From: Dirofilaria immitis | Lineage: Eukaryota > Nematoda > Chromadorea > Rhabditida > Onchocercidae | Reading direction: 5' to 3' | Length of the DNA: 64,000 nucleotides | NCBI GenBank assembly: GCA_024305405.1 | Contig: JAKNDB010000087.1 | Span: 2,854,501-2,918,500 of the forward strand | Part shown: positions 13,580 to 25,909 of the stretch, piece by piece | Layout: each line of letters starts with the position of its first letter | Position numbering within the stretch: the stretch's first letter is position 1 | The notes under the pieces: generated by a model | Database searches by the model: none | What the model saw: only the letters and a program-made list of their open reading frames with translations | Told to the model about the DNA's origin: nothing | Made by a program: the position numbers and the translations under genes

Positions 13580-16500
13580 CTAAACAGCTTTTATAGTTTG
13601 TTTCAGTAAATTAATTTTACAGCAGGAATATATTTACGAAGAAAACTTCTTTACTAGAGAAATGTTTACTGGCTCTATGAACTTTAATAGTTAGCATTCC
13701 TGTTCTAATTATTTAATTGCTTAACAAGTGCTTGTAGATAATTACTTACTTTCCGAATAACCCGCCATTATTAGGACTTCCGATGGATGATGGCACTGCC
13801 GTCATGGAATTCTGCGGTGTCCGGGGACCACACATCATGTTTGCATTCTGTGCTTGCGTCATTAATGTATTTGGACGCATCATGTTCGGCGATTGTGAAT
13901 ACATCATTGAACCAGCTTGAACATTATGTGCTTGAGGATATTGGTGATTGACTGCTTGAGAAAATGGTGATGGTGGTTGAATTGGTGCCTGATTCTGGAA
14001 AATAAATATTACAGCCTTAAATCACGAGTTATTTGAATTTTCGATCCTATTGTGCAAATATTGCGGAGTGATGTATCAATCCTATACGCAACTAGCAAAT
14101 GGAATTTTGATCGACTGTATGCATCGTTGCAAAGTAATCTATATTCTACACAATTTTAAATTACCATAATACATACAGATCGGACCTGCGACTCAATTCC
14201 ATAAGAGTCTGATGAATGAATAGCATACTGTGTTGTCAAGTTTCCACCCATGTTATAGCGGAACATCATCTGCAACTGGATAATCTCCTTAATTTAATGC
14301 AAATGAATATAAAATTTATTTATTTTTTCAAAAATAATTCTGATATTGCTTGCATTTTGAGTTTTAATGATCCAGATTCAAAGTTCTGTTGCTGATATGG
14401 AAATTAAAACCATTCTAGAGATCTGAAACTATATCACCTTACTCTTAGCTAATAATGAAGGTAATAAATAAGGCAACAAATACGTGAATCGCAATTAAAA
14501 TACTTGAAACACCGAATACCTGTTGTTGATAGACATTCTGCTGCGATGGATGTACGGTCGGCATTCCCATTTGTCCATTGAAATTGGCATTATTAACGAA
14601 ATGACTTAGCTGTTGGAACGGTTGCTGTGGTTGTTGCATAGAGAATTGTCCATTTGGTGGTCTATGCATGCTATTTGCGCCAAGTGGCTGCGATGGAGTT
14701 GTACCGTGCATTCCACCAAGCATGTGCGATGACTGCATTGGGGCAGAACTCAACGAGCAGACTGTACCACCCAGAAATGGACAAATCGGATTCGGAGTGT
14801 TCATCACTCCAGACGAATTACAAAATTGAGCTGACTGGCCCATAAATGAAGAATGTTGCGGTGCACCCGGTTGTGATGCATACGGTGGCATTGACGGTAT
14901 CCTGTAATAGAAGTCATTTTAAACATGATTTTTAAAATTATATCAAAACTTCAAATTCCGGAGTTAATTATTTAAACCAAAAAAAAACCTTGCTAATGGC
15001 CGAAGATGCGTCATCGACATGTGCTGATTCATATGAACGACATTCATTCGTGACGAACCGGGGATCGACTGCATAATAGCGCCACCACCGGGTGGTATAC
15101 AACTATTACCCATCATCATGCTCATCATTGAATTATTGTTATTATTATAGGCTGTCCCAGCAAATAGTGGCTCGTTAGTAACGAAATTAGGCATACCATT
15201 CATTGACATACCGTGCGGTAACACTATAAATGGATAGATGTATATACTTCGACTCTTCTATTAGGTAATATTATAAGCAAATAACATTAAGAGGAACTAA
15301 TGATTACAGAAATACTAGATTATAAATGTGTGATAAGCTCAAGAATAATAAGAACAAATATGTGAAATCATAAACCTGCGAAAATGAAGAAGAATAAATA
15401 ACTGATTGTGAGGTTAAACATAATAATTTTCCTTCATTTAACATGCGTTATTCATATCTCAAAATTTAAATTCAAAAACATACTTTGCAAAGTTGGCAAA
15501 CAGTACGAAGAAAACACATGACCATTGCTATATGGCATTCGATATTGACGCACCGTTGCGAAAGATGAGTGCGGGGCAAGATTTCGAAGACGTTCACGCA
15601 TAAATAAATAATCTGGGGCACTTCCAACCTTCTTCCGCTTCTCACGTGCCGCTACGGCTGCCTTAATGAGTTTTAACTGATCTGCATAGACACCTTCCAA
15701 TACTCGACAGTCTTTTGCCTAAAATTTTAAAGCTTTTAGAACGATAAAATCGAAAATGATTCCTGATATATTTTCTTAATTTCGAAAAAGAAGTGATTTT
15801 TTACTCAACCTTGTTAATAATATGTAAATTCCTCTCCTTCAATCAACTACTGAAATAAGAAAACTGTGAAACAAAAATCTATAAATAAAACTGATCTTTT
15901 CCTTCTTTTTTTCCACCCTTTTCCTAAATGCATCTCTTAATAACAAAAATTTTACCTCCAAGGACAAAAATTCTTTGGCAAGTATATTTCCAGCAAACTT
16001 CCCACTTAATGCCATCTCCAATTTCATAAATTTGCCATACACCGGCTTTTCACCAATCGAATAAAGAAGTTTACCCTGCGTAAGATTTTTATTTAAAAAT
16101 GCAATAGCGAATATATTTATTCATACTTATAATGTAAAAGTCTTATGTTCAAAAACTAAAAATCGCATTTAACTGTTTAGCATTTTTTGAAAAAGCAATG
16201 GAAACAAACCAAAAGTTTTTCATTGTCATTATCAAGTTCTCGTTGAACATTTGGAACGGTTTCGGTAGTAATATCAGTTTCAGAAACAATGCTAAGAGGT
16301 AGTTGAGCAGGAGGAAGATTATGGGAAAGATTTGCTGCTGCCTGCTGCTGCTGCTGCCATATACGAAACCGCTGGTGGATATATAATACTGGTGGGATTT
16401 GTTTGGATAAGTGTATTTTGTGGACTGAATTGTTGCGACTGAAAAGAATTTTTATAATTTTTTTTGAAATGGAAATTGTGATTCAGCATTTCAAAGTTTT

Positions 16501-19500
16501 CAGGAAGGACTTTTTTATAAATGACGAAAGTTATGACAAGGAACCTTTTTCCGCAAACTGAGAAAACAAGATGTCCTAAATAATAACTCAGATGAAAGTA
16601 TGAAGTAATTAATCAATTAATCAATATAAAACCTACTTGAGTTGCATCAACTGATGGTGGAGTTGGATATATCATGTAATCACCAACTGATGGAGGTCCA
16701 CCAGCTCGTGCCATCTGAAACAATGGAAACTCAAAAACATTTTTAGGTAGTTTGCAAATCTCATAAAAGATTTCAAGTTTTTCATAAAGGTACAACTTTG
16801 GAAAAATTTCGATACCCTAATGATATTTAAATATAAAACATTTTTTCAAAGATTTTTGAGTTAAAATTTTTTTAAATGAAACAATGAAATAACAAACCAC
16901 ATTTGCAACAGTTCCTCCCAAAATTTGCGCGGGTTCGACTCTTTCGTTGCTTGCTGGAGGAGATAAATGCACCGAATCAGTTACAACGGTCTGGAAAAAC
17001 AGATGGCAGAAGATAAAATCTAAGGACATGTCTTGAATAAATTGAATTTCTTGGAATACAATTTTCTTTTCAAAGACTTAAATTGTAGTCTTTTAAACGG
17101 TACAGCACAAAAAGCATTGGATTGTAAGTTCGGAACAGCAAAAATTTGTTCCTATCTTTCAGTGAGTGAGACAAGAAATTGACCTTAATTCAACTAGCTT
17201 ATCCATTACAAAAAAACTCAGATTAACTGCATTTCCTCTTTCAATCATGGCAAGACGGGAGATAAATTTTGTGACTGATCAAATTGTTTCTCTCATAAGC
17301 AACCTTTCTTACATGTAGAAATTTCGCAACTATCTTACTTCTTCAAAATCTTGTCTTAATGCAAGCAATCTCCTATCAAAATAAAAACTCACATCAAGTG
17401 GACTTCTTCTTTCGATCATTGCAATACCGGATGCATTACAGTCATCAAGGAACAAAGGCTGAGTATCACAGTCCGAAGCGAAAATGCTGGGAGTTAAATT
17501 AACACTTGTACTCGATGGCAAAACAGAACTGGCTAGAAAAAGTATCCTAATAAACTCAAAAAAAAATGTTTCAACAAGAAAAACTTTTAAAAATGAAGTT
17601 TCGAAATAAATTACGATAAAATACTTTCAAACTCCAAAAATTCTTTGGATATGTTGTAATATGCCTAAAAATAAATGAAGCGTTTTCATGCCGATTAGAA
17701 TGTCATACTACATTTTAAAAGTATTTCGGCTTTTACAACACTTAAATATGCTTAAAGTACTTATTTCTACCAACTTTGGAAAGAAAATAAAGAAAGAAAT
17801 ATAACTTACTTTCTGAAAACACCGGTAAATTGCGCAAGCCTTCTTGTGCTTGAGAAGCTGAAATAGTACCGAGAGGAAATTCAGATTGTGATGATGTCGA
17901 ATCCTTACTCGAGGATTGGACGACTGCTTCATCATTGTTTTCAAACTTATATTCATGAAGTTTAAACCCATTAGAACAAATGAAATTAATGACATCACCA
18001 TCTTCATTATCTTCCTAAAAAAGATTTATCGATACAAAAATATAAAATTCGATTAATCCTTATTAATACCCTCATGTACGTAGAGGATTCATCCACTCTT
18101 TCTTGATAGCCCTAGGTATTTATTGAAATTTTCTGTCATTCTATCCACTTTTTGATCTAAAGTTTGATCAAAACGTAGTCCAGATTATGACATTAAAATA
18201 ACTACTATAAAATCCGACTAGCTATGACACTATCTATCCGCAAATATTTGAAAAAAAATCCCTCACTCTTGAAAAAAATCTACACCAACTTTTGTTGTCA
18301 AAAATGATACATCCAGTGCTTCGATACCACTCCATTCTAACTTTTCATCTGATTTTCGCTTTCGTCCCTTAAATTTTTTGTCCTAAAAAATTTTGTATGA
18401 ATAACATTAAACTTGAGCTGTCACTGTCGACAGCGTTTATTAGGGAAACAAGTCAATTTTAAGTTAGACTAATGCTATTTGATTGGCAATCATTCCAAAT
18501 TTTGAACTTTTGCCGGTGTTGACGATCTCATTTATAGTGTTACCTGTTGCCGCTGAGAAAATAAAAAATCTAAATGAAACTAGATTTAAGAATTAACCTT
18601 CTTTAACAGTAAGCTGTTAATTAAGTTAGATTGCTGGTCTGCAACAGTAGATTCCTGTTTTCTAGTTGACAATGAAGCGAAATCATTGTTTAAACAATCT
18701 TTCGATTGCATCCGATTCAACGATTCAGTTTGGGATACATCACAAACCGGAGAACGTGGACTAAAAGATGATTACTTAGAGCCTGGAGAAAGAACTGGAC
18801 ATTTCAGCGAACTAATTCGACTCATAGGCAAAATTGCAAAAGTATATCGAAATTAGGATAAAATTCACTACAATGAGAATTCTAGATAAAACCAAGAGTG
18901 AACTTTTTTAAAGTCTGTTAAATAATAAACATCAAGAATCGATTAGATTTACCGACTAGTAGGGCTTAAATTTTGATAAATTGGTTTACAGCTCCCAATT
19001 TTACTAAATATTTGCACAGAATTTTTTGCACCCGTCGACGTTCCGGAGATTCCGCTATTGATGATGCTTCTGGTGTTTTCGGACATATATGTCTGTCCAC
19101 TGCAAAATACAATGATTAAAACCAAACCATTTTAATTAAGCAACTGCGACAAACTTTAATTCAGTACTGCTTCAAACAATTTTGGAATAAATTCTATGCG
19201 GAACTAATCAGATAAAACGATGACTACTAAACTATCGTAAATGATTCAAAGTTCTTCCTTAGCAATAAAATTATTGAGTTAAGCGAATATGTCTGATTTT
19301 CATCAACAAAATTGTATGTGTATTCAAAAAAGAATTTACTTACCATGTGATGAATCCGTACGTCCAGATCTTGAATTACTTTTGGAATTACGAAAATAGT
19401 TTTCATGTATCCAATCAAGATTATTTTCACCATCTACAGTTTCTGAATTGGCAGCTAGAATTTTCTTCTCCCAAGGTGGTGACCGTGGCGGTGATGGAGA

Positions 19501-22500
19501 CTGTGTATAGGATAAAGAACGACGATGAAATATGGTTAGTTTTCTATAAAGAAACAGTAATACTGAATTGTTACAAAAAAAAAAAAAAAAATAGTATGAA
19601 AGATATAACCAAAATTATTTTTTCATCATATTTCCTAAACTACAGAAACATGTTTCCTTATTCTTTTTGGAAAGAAGATAACTAACTCTTTCCTTGCTTC
19701 CAAGTTGGAACTATTATTCGGAAAATCAATTGGTGTACAGCAAGATTGGCCAGGTTCTTGATCAAGACAAGTACCTGAAAATAACATCATTCAATAAGTC
19801 CCCAATAATAGTCTAATAAAAATTACTAGATATGCGAATCGGCCACTTAATCTGAATTAAAGTCAAAAGTTTTCCATATTCTTTTAAACGAAGACATTCA
19901 AAAGGCAAATACACGAAAAAGTGAAAATGTCTATAAAAAATTTTTGTAAAGGAAAAAATGTTCAAAGACCAAATAAAGACATGCTTTGCTGAGGTGTTAT
20001 ACATTGGGATGATAAACTGGACATAACTGCAGTACCGTTAGACTGCTGTAAGCGACACTGATGACAACCACACCCTTCTTCGCGGTCCTTTCGTCGCATT
20101 CCATCCGTGAAATTCCATCTTGAAAAGGAATTACATACAAATTAGCAATATTTGATTCAAAGCTAAGAAACACCTGGTGCTGATCAGTCATTATCCACTG
20201 TAGAGAAAACAGCTGTGATGAATATACTGGATCTGCTTAAAAACATCAAAATGAAAGTACTAAAAGTTCTTTTTACGCAATTCTACACATTCATGTATTT
20301 TAGTCTTAACCTCCCTCTTCTTTTTGGTTTCAAAAAACCGAAAAATGAATCGAAATATGGAAATATCAGATAAATAACGAATAAATAAAAAGTACCGGCA
20401 GTCGTCATCACTTGTAGCAGCTGACATCAAAAGACCTAAACCAGAAGAAGAAGGTGATTCCGTATTCTCTTTCCGTCGATTATTTGCAGGAGCAATGAAA
20501 GATTCTTCAAAAAACCTTAAAAGTAAGTATCTTAATTAAAACAGCTTTTATGAAAGCTATAAGGAAATTAATTTCTTCTAAAAAACTGCAAAAATTTGAT
20601 CACTTTATCAGAAAACCAATTCGATAAAGATGTTTCAGTAAAATATATAGATATTTCAGTAAATATATGAAGATTTTTATCTATTTATGCTTATTCACAG
20701 ACGCATTCTAATTGATATATTGTTCTGCCCCTGTTTTTCTTTTTCATTAAGATAAACCATGAAGCACAAAATAAAAACCCGACAGGAGTAAATTTAAATG
20801 ATATAAAATTTGCAACAAAAACAGGAAATTAGTCGAAAAAAACCTTTGGGCTGCTCGTGCACCATTCACAATCGTTCCATACATTGCATTATGCCGTTCG
20901 GTAGTGGGTTCTGCGTCACATTCGCTCAGTCTTTTTTCCGTTTTCGGAATGAGGAGTACTCCGCAACCTGGCATGTCCTCCAGTAGCTGGTGGTGTTTGA
21001 GCGGTAAAACTGCTGGCGTTATTTCTGCTATTAAAAATGTCAGAACCATCATCATTGGTAGCTTTTTCATTTTGTCTAAAACAATTTGTGAGAAGATTTG
21101 AATTAAAATGAGGCTTCTAAACTTCCAAAATCATTCTAACAAATTTCAAAAATCGAAAAAGCAGATATACAACTAGTCGGAATAACTCACACTTCTTCAA
21201 ATTCCAGAAGCGGAAGAAAGATTAAATTCAAATTAGATTTTTGCAGTTTTAATAAAAACTAGACCTCATTCTACATTAATTAACTTCTCAATATAGATCA
21301 TATCCAATAAGAGTAATATTGACAAACGATAAACCTCATCAGTAGGTCATCCGTTGCTTGAACAACAATCAGTGAACTCGGATACCACATATGAACGCCA
21401 TCTACGTCTACCAAAACCATTTTAGGTAGACTACTTTTAGCTGATGATGCCTGTAGGAAAAAAATAACAAATTTTCAGTTAAACTGAGCATCGCATCTAG
21501 CTTGCCAAAATTTGCGTGGAAATATACTGACATAAAATCTAAATTTAAAACATCCGATAAGCATTATAACATATGACGGAAATATGTCGCACAATAGTGA
21601 ATAAAGATTAAGCAAAAACAAATATAGCTTCCTGCTATGAAAAGTTGCATAAATAAACTTCAAGAGATTTCGAAGGAAAAACTAACATTTTCGGTATAGC
21701 CAACATAACCAACGGTATCTGCCGAGCTTAGGTTTCTTTCAACATTAACAATTAAGCAGAAAAACTGCAACCATTCAGACCACAATTTATCAACAGCGGC
21801 TTTTGAGATAGTTCCTGCACTATCATGACTATTACTAATAATATCAGAATCGACTGATGAAGATGGCACTGGATTTACTTGATGTACAAGGGAGGATAAC
21901 TGCTCACGATAATTGCTTGAAAACGGTGTTGTGGAACTGGTGAAACTACCTGAAATAATCTAATAAAACAAGTATAAAGATAAAGAGGAAAACACACACA
22001 CACACACACACATGACTGGAGAGATAAAATATTATAAAATTATAACAGAACATCTATAAAATCTACTGCTGATTTTTTCATAACCAAGAATGAAGGAAGA
22101 TGATTATATATATCGTAGGATTCAATTAATAAGACCACAATCCTAATCGTTATTACTGGATAATGATTTCAAAATTATAAAAGAGATAAGGGAACGATTT
22201 AGGGTTCCAATCTGACCTAAATTTCAACCAATTTAAACGGAAAAACTGAAACTGAATTGAAATGCATAATTTGAAAAAGAAATATTAAAACCAGCAAGAA
22301 AGATGACCCAAAACATACCGCGATGTGGTGTGAGAGATTGTTGCTGTAATAATGGCGCACTGGAATCAACTATCCGCGGCTGTTCAGGTAGCAATACGGC
22401 ACGCATCGACCATGGTCCTAATATCACTGGTTGTTTCTTACCCAAATCCAAATGACGACGTGATAAGCGAAATAAAGTTGGTTGCCGTTGCACAGAGACA

Positions 22501-25344
22501 GTTGCACAAACAGTATTTTCACCATGAACGAAAAAATTGAAACTGATTCCATTCACATAACTGAAAGTGAAATAACTTCAGATGAATTTTATTTGATGTA
22601 AATTTACAAAAAAGAAAACTATATGAGCAAACAATCGCATAATTAAAAACATGATGAATAAGACAGAAAGTTTAAGCAAAGAGAAAACCCATTTGAATGC
22701 AAAAATTATATAACTGAAATGTCCCCATTAGTCTTCTCAATATGTTTCACTTTCTTCTTCCCTCTTAACAACTAGCATAAAATGGTAACAAATTTTTTCG
22801 AAAATGGATACACAAAAAGAATTCCAGATCCCCAAACCGTACAAAGTCGATATAGAACTTTCTTTAATAAAACTTTAACGATATAGCATGAAATGAAGCA
22901 GTAAAAGAGCAGCTGACAACAGCTTTTGTAACTAATCAAAAAGTAGGGATACATACTTAGGAGAACAGTGTATACGATCGGATGAAGGCACTTCGTATGG
23001 ACGTGTAAAATATTTTCCAACACGAATGTATCCATTCTTCAGCATATTTCTAAAAAAAAAAAAAGTTCGCAAGTAATTGTGCTTTATTTTTCATTAAACA
23101 GACATGATGACAAGGGAATATCAAAATGGAATTTGAAATAAATATTAAATAACATTATTTCATGCTGATTAAAAACGATAACACTGCTTTTCATTTCCTA
23201 CTTTTCGTTTGTCATTGAAAAGCCGGGAAATTCAAAACAAAGATATCATCAAAATCGTAGCAATATCGCCATTATTGACAAAATAAATGAAGCTAACTAA
23301 ATTTTTTGAAAGTGTTTATATTTAAGATACATTAGTAGTAACAACGATACTTTTTAACGCCACAAAAACCGAATTTTTAAGTATATAATGGCAACAGAAC
23401 CATTTCAACATACCGTTCTATCAAATTATGAAGTGCTTTGAAAAATAATGTTCTTGTTTCGTACTGTATACCAGGTACTGACCAGTTACCTTGACCATCT
23501 TCAGCACCTGAAAATATTTCTTTCAAAATAAAAGATTTCCTTTTCGAATATTATTTGGTGAGGAGTTTCTGTGATATCAAAACCAAAGAATTTAGATTTC
23601 AAATACTAGATTTTTTACCACATGATATCAGCTACTACTTATTTTAGTCTACCCCTATAAACAGTTCATCTACAGAATTTGTTTTACTCAAACATCATTA
23701 TTCGAATTTTAAAAATTTCAGCCAAATAATTCAGAATTGGGAAAAGAAAAGAAAAATTATTTTAAGCACAGAAAAGTAAATAGAAAATAAGCGGTACCGA
23801 ATGAATCAGTCATTCAGCAAAAGATGAGAGGAAATAAATGAACGGGAATCAATCAAAAATGTGAGTTTTAATTAATCTTATCAAACTCATTAGAATATAA
23901 AACAATGTATATCCCGGAAAATATATCATTGTAAACATAAACAATTTTTTTCATTGCAATTAAATCAAAAACAAAAATAAAGAAAAAACAAATATCTTAA
24001 AAGTCAACAACATACACGCCAAATGATTGGTATATTCAGTGAGGCAATCCGGTTCTTCGTGAGAATACCAGAAAACCCACAGTTCTTTGACAACATCTAT
24101 TCGGTAATCCGGTAACTGCATAGCTGTAAGTGTTCCCGTTGGCTGTGGTGGTTGTCGTCTCCAAGCACAGAGAATTCCTGCTTGTAAGCATCTTGCATAA
24201 GCACTTAATATTGGATCTTGCTCTAAACTTGTCCAAGTTCTTTGCGACAATGGTGTTGTTAAGCATTTCCATTTCAGGCCGTTCAATTCCGTCTGGAAAA
24301 AAACAAGGCAAACTTATTTTGTAATTGAATAATCATTCCTTTCTCTATTTAAGAATTCAGAAACAAAAATCTTTTCCTCAATAATCTCATTGCATCTCAA
24401 TTAACAAATACAGGATTCCTTGAGTGATGGCAAAGACTGTATTCTGAAAGATCATACATGCGATTTGGATTAAACTAACCCGTTCAATCTATTGACTGAT
24501 ATAACTTGCTTAGCAGCATCTAAAGAATTTTCACATTTCTGACATCCATAAATCCTCTTGTAGTCTTCATATCTCATACAGATTCACATTTTCTTGTATA
24601 CCTTTCTGCTACTTATGACGGATGAAACTTGACATTCTTTTTTTTTCTTCACTCTTACCCATTACAATCTAATTTACATCGACAAGCGAAGAAAGAAATG
24701 TGTATCTTTCTCTTAACGAGAAGTTAAGCACAAAATAAGAACCCTAACAAGCTTAATGCCTGCAATAATAATCAATACTAAGATATCTAGTGCCTGCTTG
24801 TCAAATGATGCATGAGAGTGAGAAGTCCTTAGAAGGACATTTAACTCTATTCAGTTTCATCTGTTATCTCTTATATGCTAAGCAGAGCAAAAGCATAACA
24901 TCTCAATATAATAAGATATCACAAGCCTAGCTTTACATAGTAGAAAAACAAAGATTCCTAATTTGATTCTAAATTATTCATTCCTAGTAAGAGACGCAAA
25001 AGATGCATTCAAAAAGAAATTTGGTATTCTAATACTAAGGGTATCTAGCAAGATCGTTCACAAAACATTAGTTTTACAAAAATAATACTAAAATCCTGTC
25101 ATGCAATGGCATCCTTTCCTTTAGCATTTCTTCTCAATAATGCTTATAGAAGTGAAAACTGAACATTAATATGTAAATTAAAGGATACGATTGCTGGCAT
25201 TTGCAACCCATCTTCGAAAACAATTTTATCCGCGCGCAAGCGGTTGTGAACATGATCAAAAAGCTACACGCATTTTTAATGCACACTTACCAAAGCAAAG
25301 ACGTTCGTGTGACAATCTTCAAGACTTCCACCATTGGTGGACAT
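4520..25344 (-). CDS. let-19: Mediator complex subunit 13 (LET-19/MED13)
   Basis: A complete-looking MED13 gene of 46 recognised exons plus a possible 8-nt microexon, about 2,590 codons. That compares with about 2,170 residues in human MED13, and nematode LET-19 is longer still. MED13 is the largest subunit of the CDK8 kinase module; it tethers the kinase to core Mediator and mainly restrains Mediator-RNA polymerase II contact in the nucleus. The N-terminus ([41 protein letters not shown]) and C-terminus ([23 protein letters not shown]) follow human MED13 closely. The centre is Ser/Gln/Met/Asn-rich linker, as usual for the family. The start ATG (25342-25344) lies one base after a TTTCAG acceptor, so spliced-leader trans-splicing is likely. 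Three exons (8, 13, 20) carry one-base frame breaks that are probably assembly errors. Exon blocks are listed separately. Confidence 0.95.
10602..10609 (-). other. let-19: Candidate 8-nt microexon of let-19
   Basis: Exon 10834-11040 ends in phase 0 (..GFVK) but exon 10332-10509 needs two bases before its first G (..MYEQCRFG). The 8-mer GATCCAGC, preceded by CCATAG and followed by GTTATA on the minus strand, supplies exactly the missing phase and gives FVKDPAMYEQC. Human MED13 has FFRDLTAIYESC here. The GTTATA donor is weak, and an assembly indel is the alternative. Confidence 0.4.
13750..21949 (-). other. let-19: let-19 exons 6-26: middle region and low-complexity linker
   Basis: Exons (high to low): 21687-21949, 21335-21450, 20844-21075, 20396-20515, 20003-20118, 19683-19774, 19344-19500, 18953-19099, 18598-18760, 18284-18382, 17810-18014, 17393-17532, 16901-16990, 16637-16714, 16210-16438, 15956-16075, 15484-15718, 14989-15223, 14520-14901, 14177-14269, 13750-13994. 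Conserved landmarks are [31 protein letters not shown] with GCGCHQC (human has a similar WDF...CSC block), and [13 protein letters not shown] (human MYPTPPSLEQH). The rest is rich in Ser, Pro, Gln, Met and Asn. Exon ends at 18284, 19683 and 14177 have rival donors, chosen here by phase. Exons at 20844, 18953 and 16210 contain one-base frame breaks. Confidence 0.82.
16337..16360 (-). repeat. let-19: GCA/CAG repeat in a let-19 exon with an internal frame break
   Basis: On the coding strand a run of GCA units is interrupted by a doubled G. Upstream of it frame 1 reads [18 protein letters not shown]. Downstream the next frame reads [16 protein letters not shown]..., which continues into the next exon ([14 protein letters not shown]). 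Removing one G would give an uninterrupted alanine run. Confidence 0.75.
21991..22011. repeat. (AC)n microsatellite in a let-19 intron
   Basis: About ten AC dinucleotides in the intron between the exons ending at 22319 and beginning at 21949. Confidence 0.95.
22319..25344 (-). other. let-19: let-19 exons 1-5: conserved N-terminal domain
   Basis: Exons (high to low): 25291-25344, 24016-24292, 23414-23507, 22957-23049, 22319-22560. All splice phases agree. Exon 1 encodes [18 protein letters not shown], matching the human start. Exon 2 holds [14 protein letters not shown] and KELWVFWYS. Exon 3 holds [17 protein letters not shown]. Exon 4 holds [13 protein letters not shown]. Exon 5 holds [12 protein letters not shown]. 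This is the MED13 N-terminal fold, the part implicated in attaching the kinase module. The 0.9-kb first intron (24293-25290) shows no coding sequence. Confidence 0.93.
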
Positions 25345-25348
25345 ACTG
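25342..25348 (-). promoter_or_regulatory. let-19: Probable SL trans-splice acceptor at the let-19 start codon
   Basis: On the minus strand the sequence reads ...AAATTTCAG, one T, then the ATG. A strong nematode acceptor one base from the start leaves no room for a cis-spliced coding exon. This is the usual arrangement for spliced-leader trans-splicing. A non-coding cis-spliced 5' exon is the alternative. Confidence 0.6.
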
Positions 25349-25553
25349 AAATTTGGTGAAATTTTTAGTTATCACCAACAAAACAGCACAAAAATACACT
25401 AACAAATAATCAGATTATGCAGCAGCAGTAAATGGTAGTAGTAGTAGTAGTAATGGTGGCGTGATGATAGTAGTGGTAGTAGTTGCAGTGTCCAGTAACT
25501 GTTATAGTGGCAACTGCAATAAAGGTATCGTGTAGGTGATTATTTTCTCGTCT

Positions 25554-25596
25554 GTGAAATAAATCACATTACAACAGTGAAATAAATCACATTACA
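25554..25596. repeat. Tandem duplication, 20-bp units with 23-bp period
   Basis: GTGAAATAAATCACATTACA occurs at 25554-25573 and again, identical, at 25577-25596, separated by ACA. Confidence 0.95.
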
Positions 25597-25804
25597 GTTG
25601 TTCACATGTATGCCAACTAAAATATATTTCAAGTAAGAAAAATCACTGCTAATTTTTTTGGCCACCTTCTTGTTTTTTCCTAATATAATAGGCTTCGTGA
25701 CAAGAGAACAATAGCAATAAAACAGATTGAAGCAGGATGGAACTGAACACAACAGAAAAAAATATGAGGATTGATAAAAACAGGAAAGAAATCACCAGGA
25801 TTCA

Positions 25805-25909
25805 GGCGCGAATATCCAGGATCTTGTGACGTCGAAAGTAGTTTCATTTAGTGCTATCTTGTTCCAGTTTACATAACATCCTCGTGGTCCTTGTAAAGAC
25901 ATTCGCGCC
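25805..25909. promoter_or_regulatory. Pair of inverted E2F-like boxes upstream of let-19
   Basis: GGCGCGAAT (25805-25813) and its exact reverse complement ATTCGCGCC (25901-25909) flank 87 bp. They are CpG-rich against an AT-rich background and resemble the E2F/DP consensus TTTSSCGC. They lie about 460-570 bp upstream of the let-19 ATG. Function is inferred from motif similarity only. Confidence 0.35.

Noticed and set aside
17708..18007. 99-codon open frame overlapping let-19 exon 16
   Set aside because: It is another frame of a real exon; the let-19 frame is fixed by the neighbouring exons on both sides.
18267..18284. A non-GT intron start at let-19 exon 15
   Set aside because: A canonical donor 17 bases earlier (GGT|GTAGAT at 18284) gives the correct phase.
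19683..19690. A missing base at the end of let-19 exon 11
   Set aside because: Using TTA|GTTATC instead of GA|GTTAGT keeps the phase with canonical borders.
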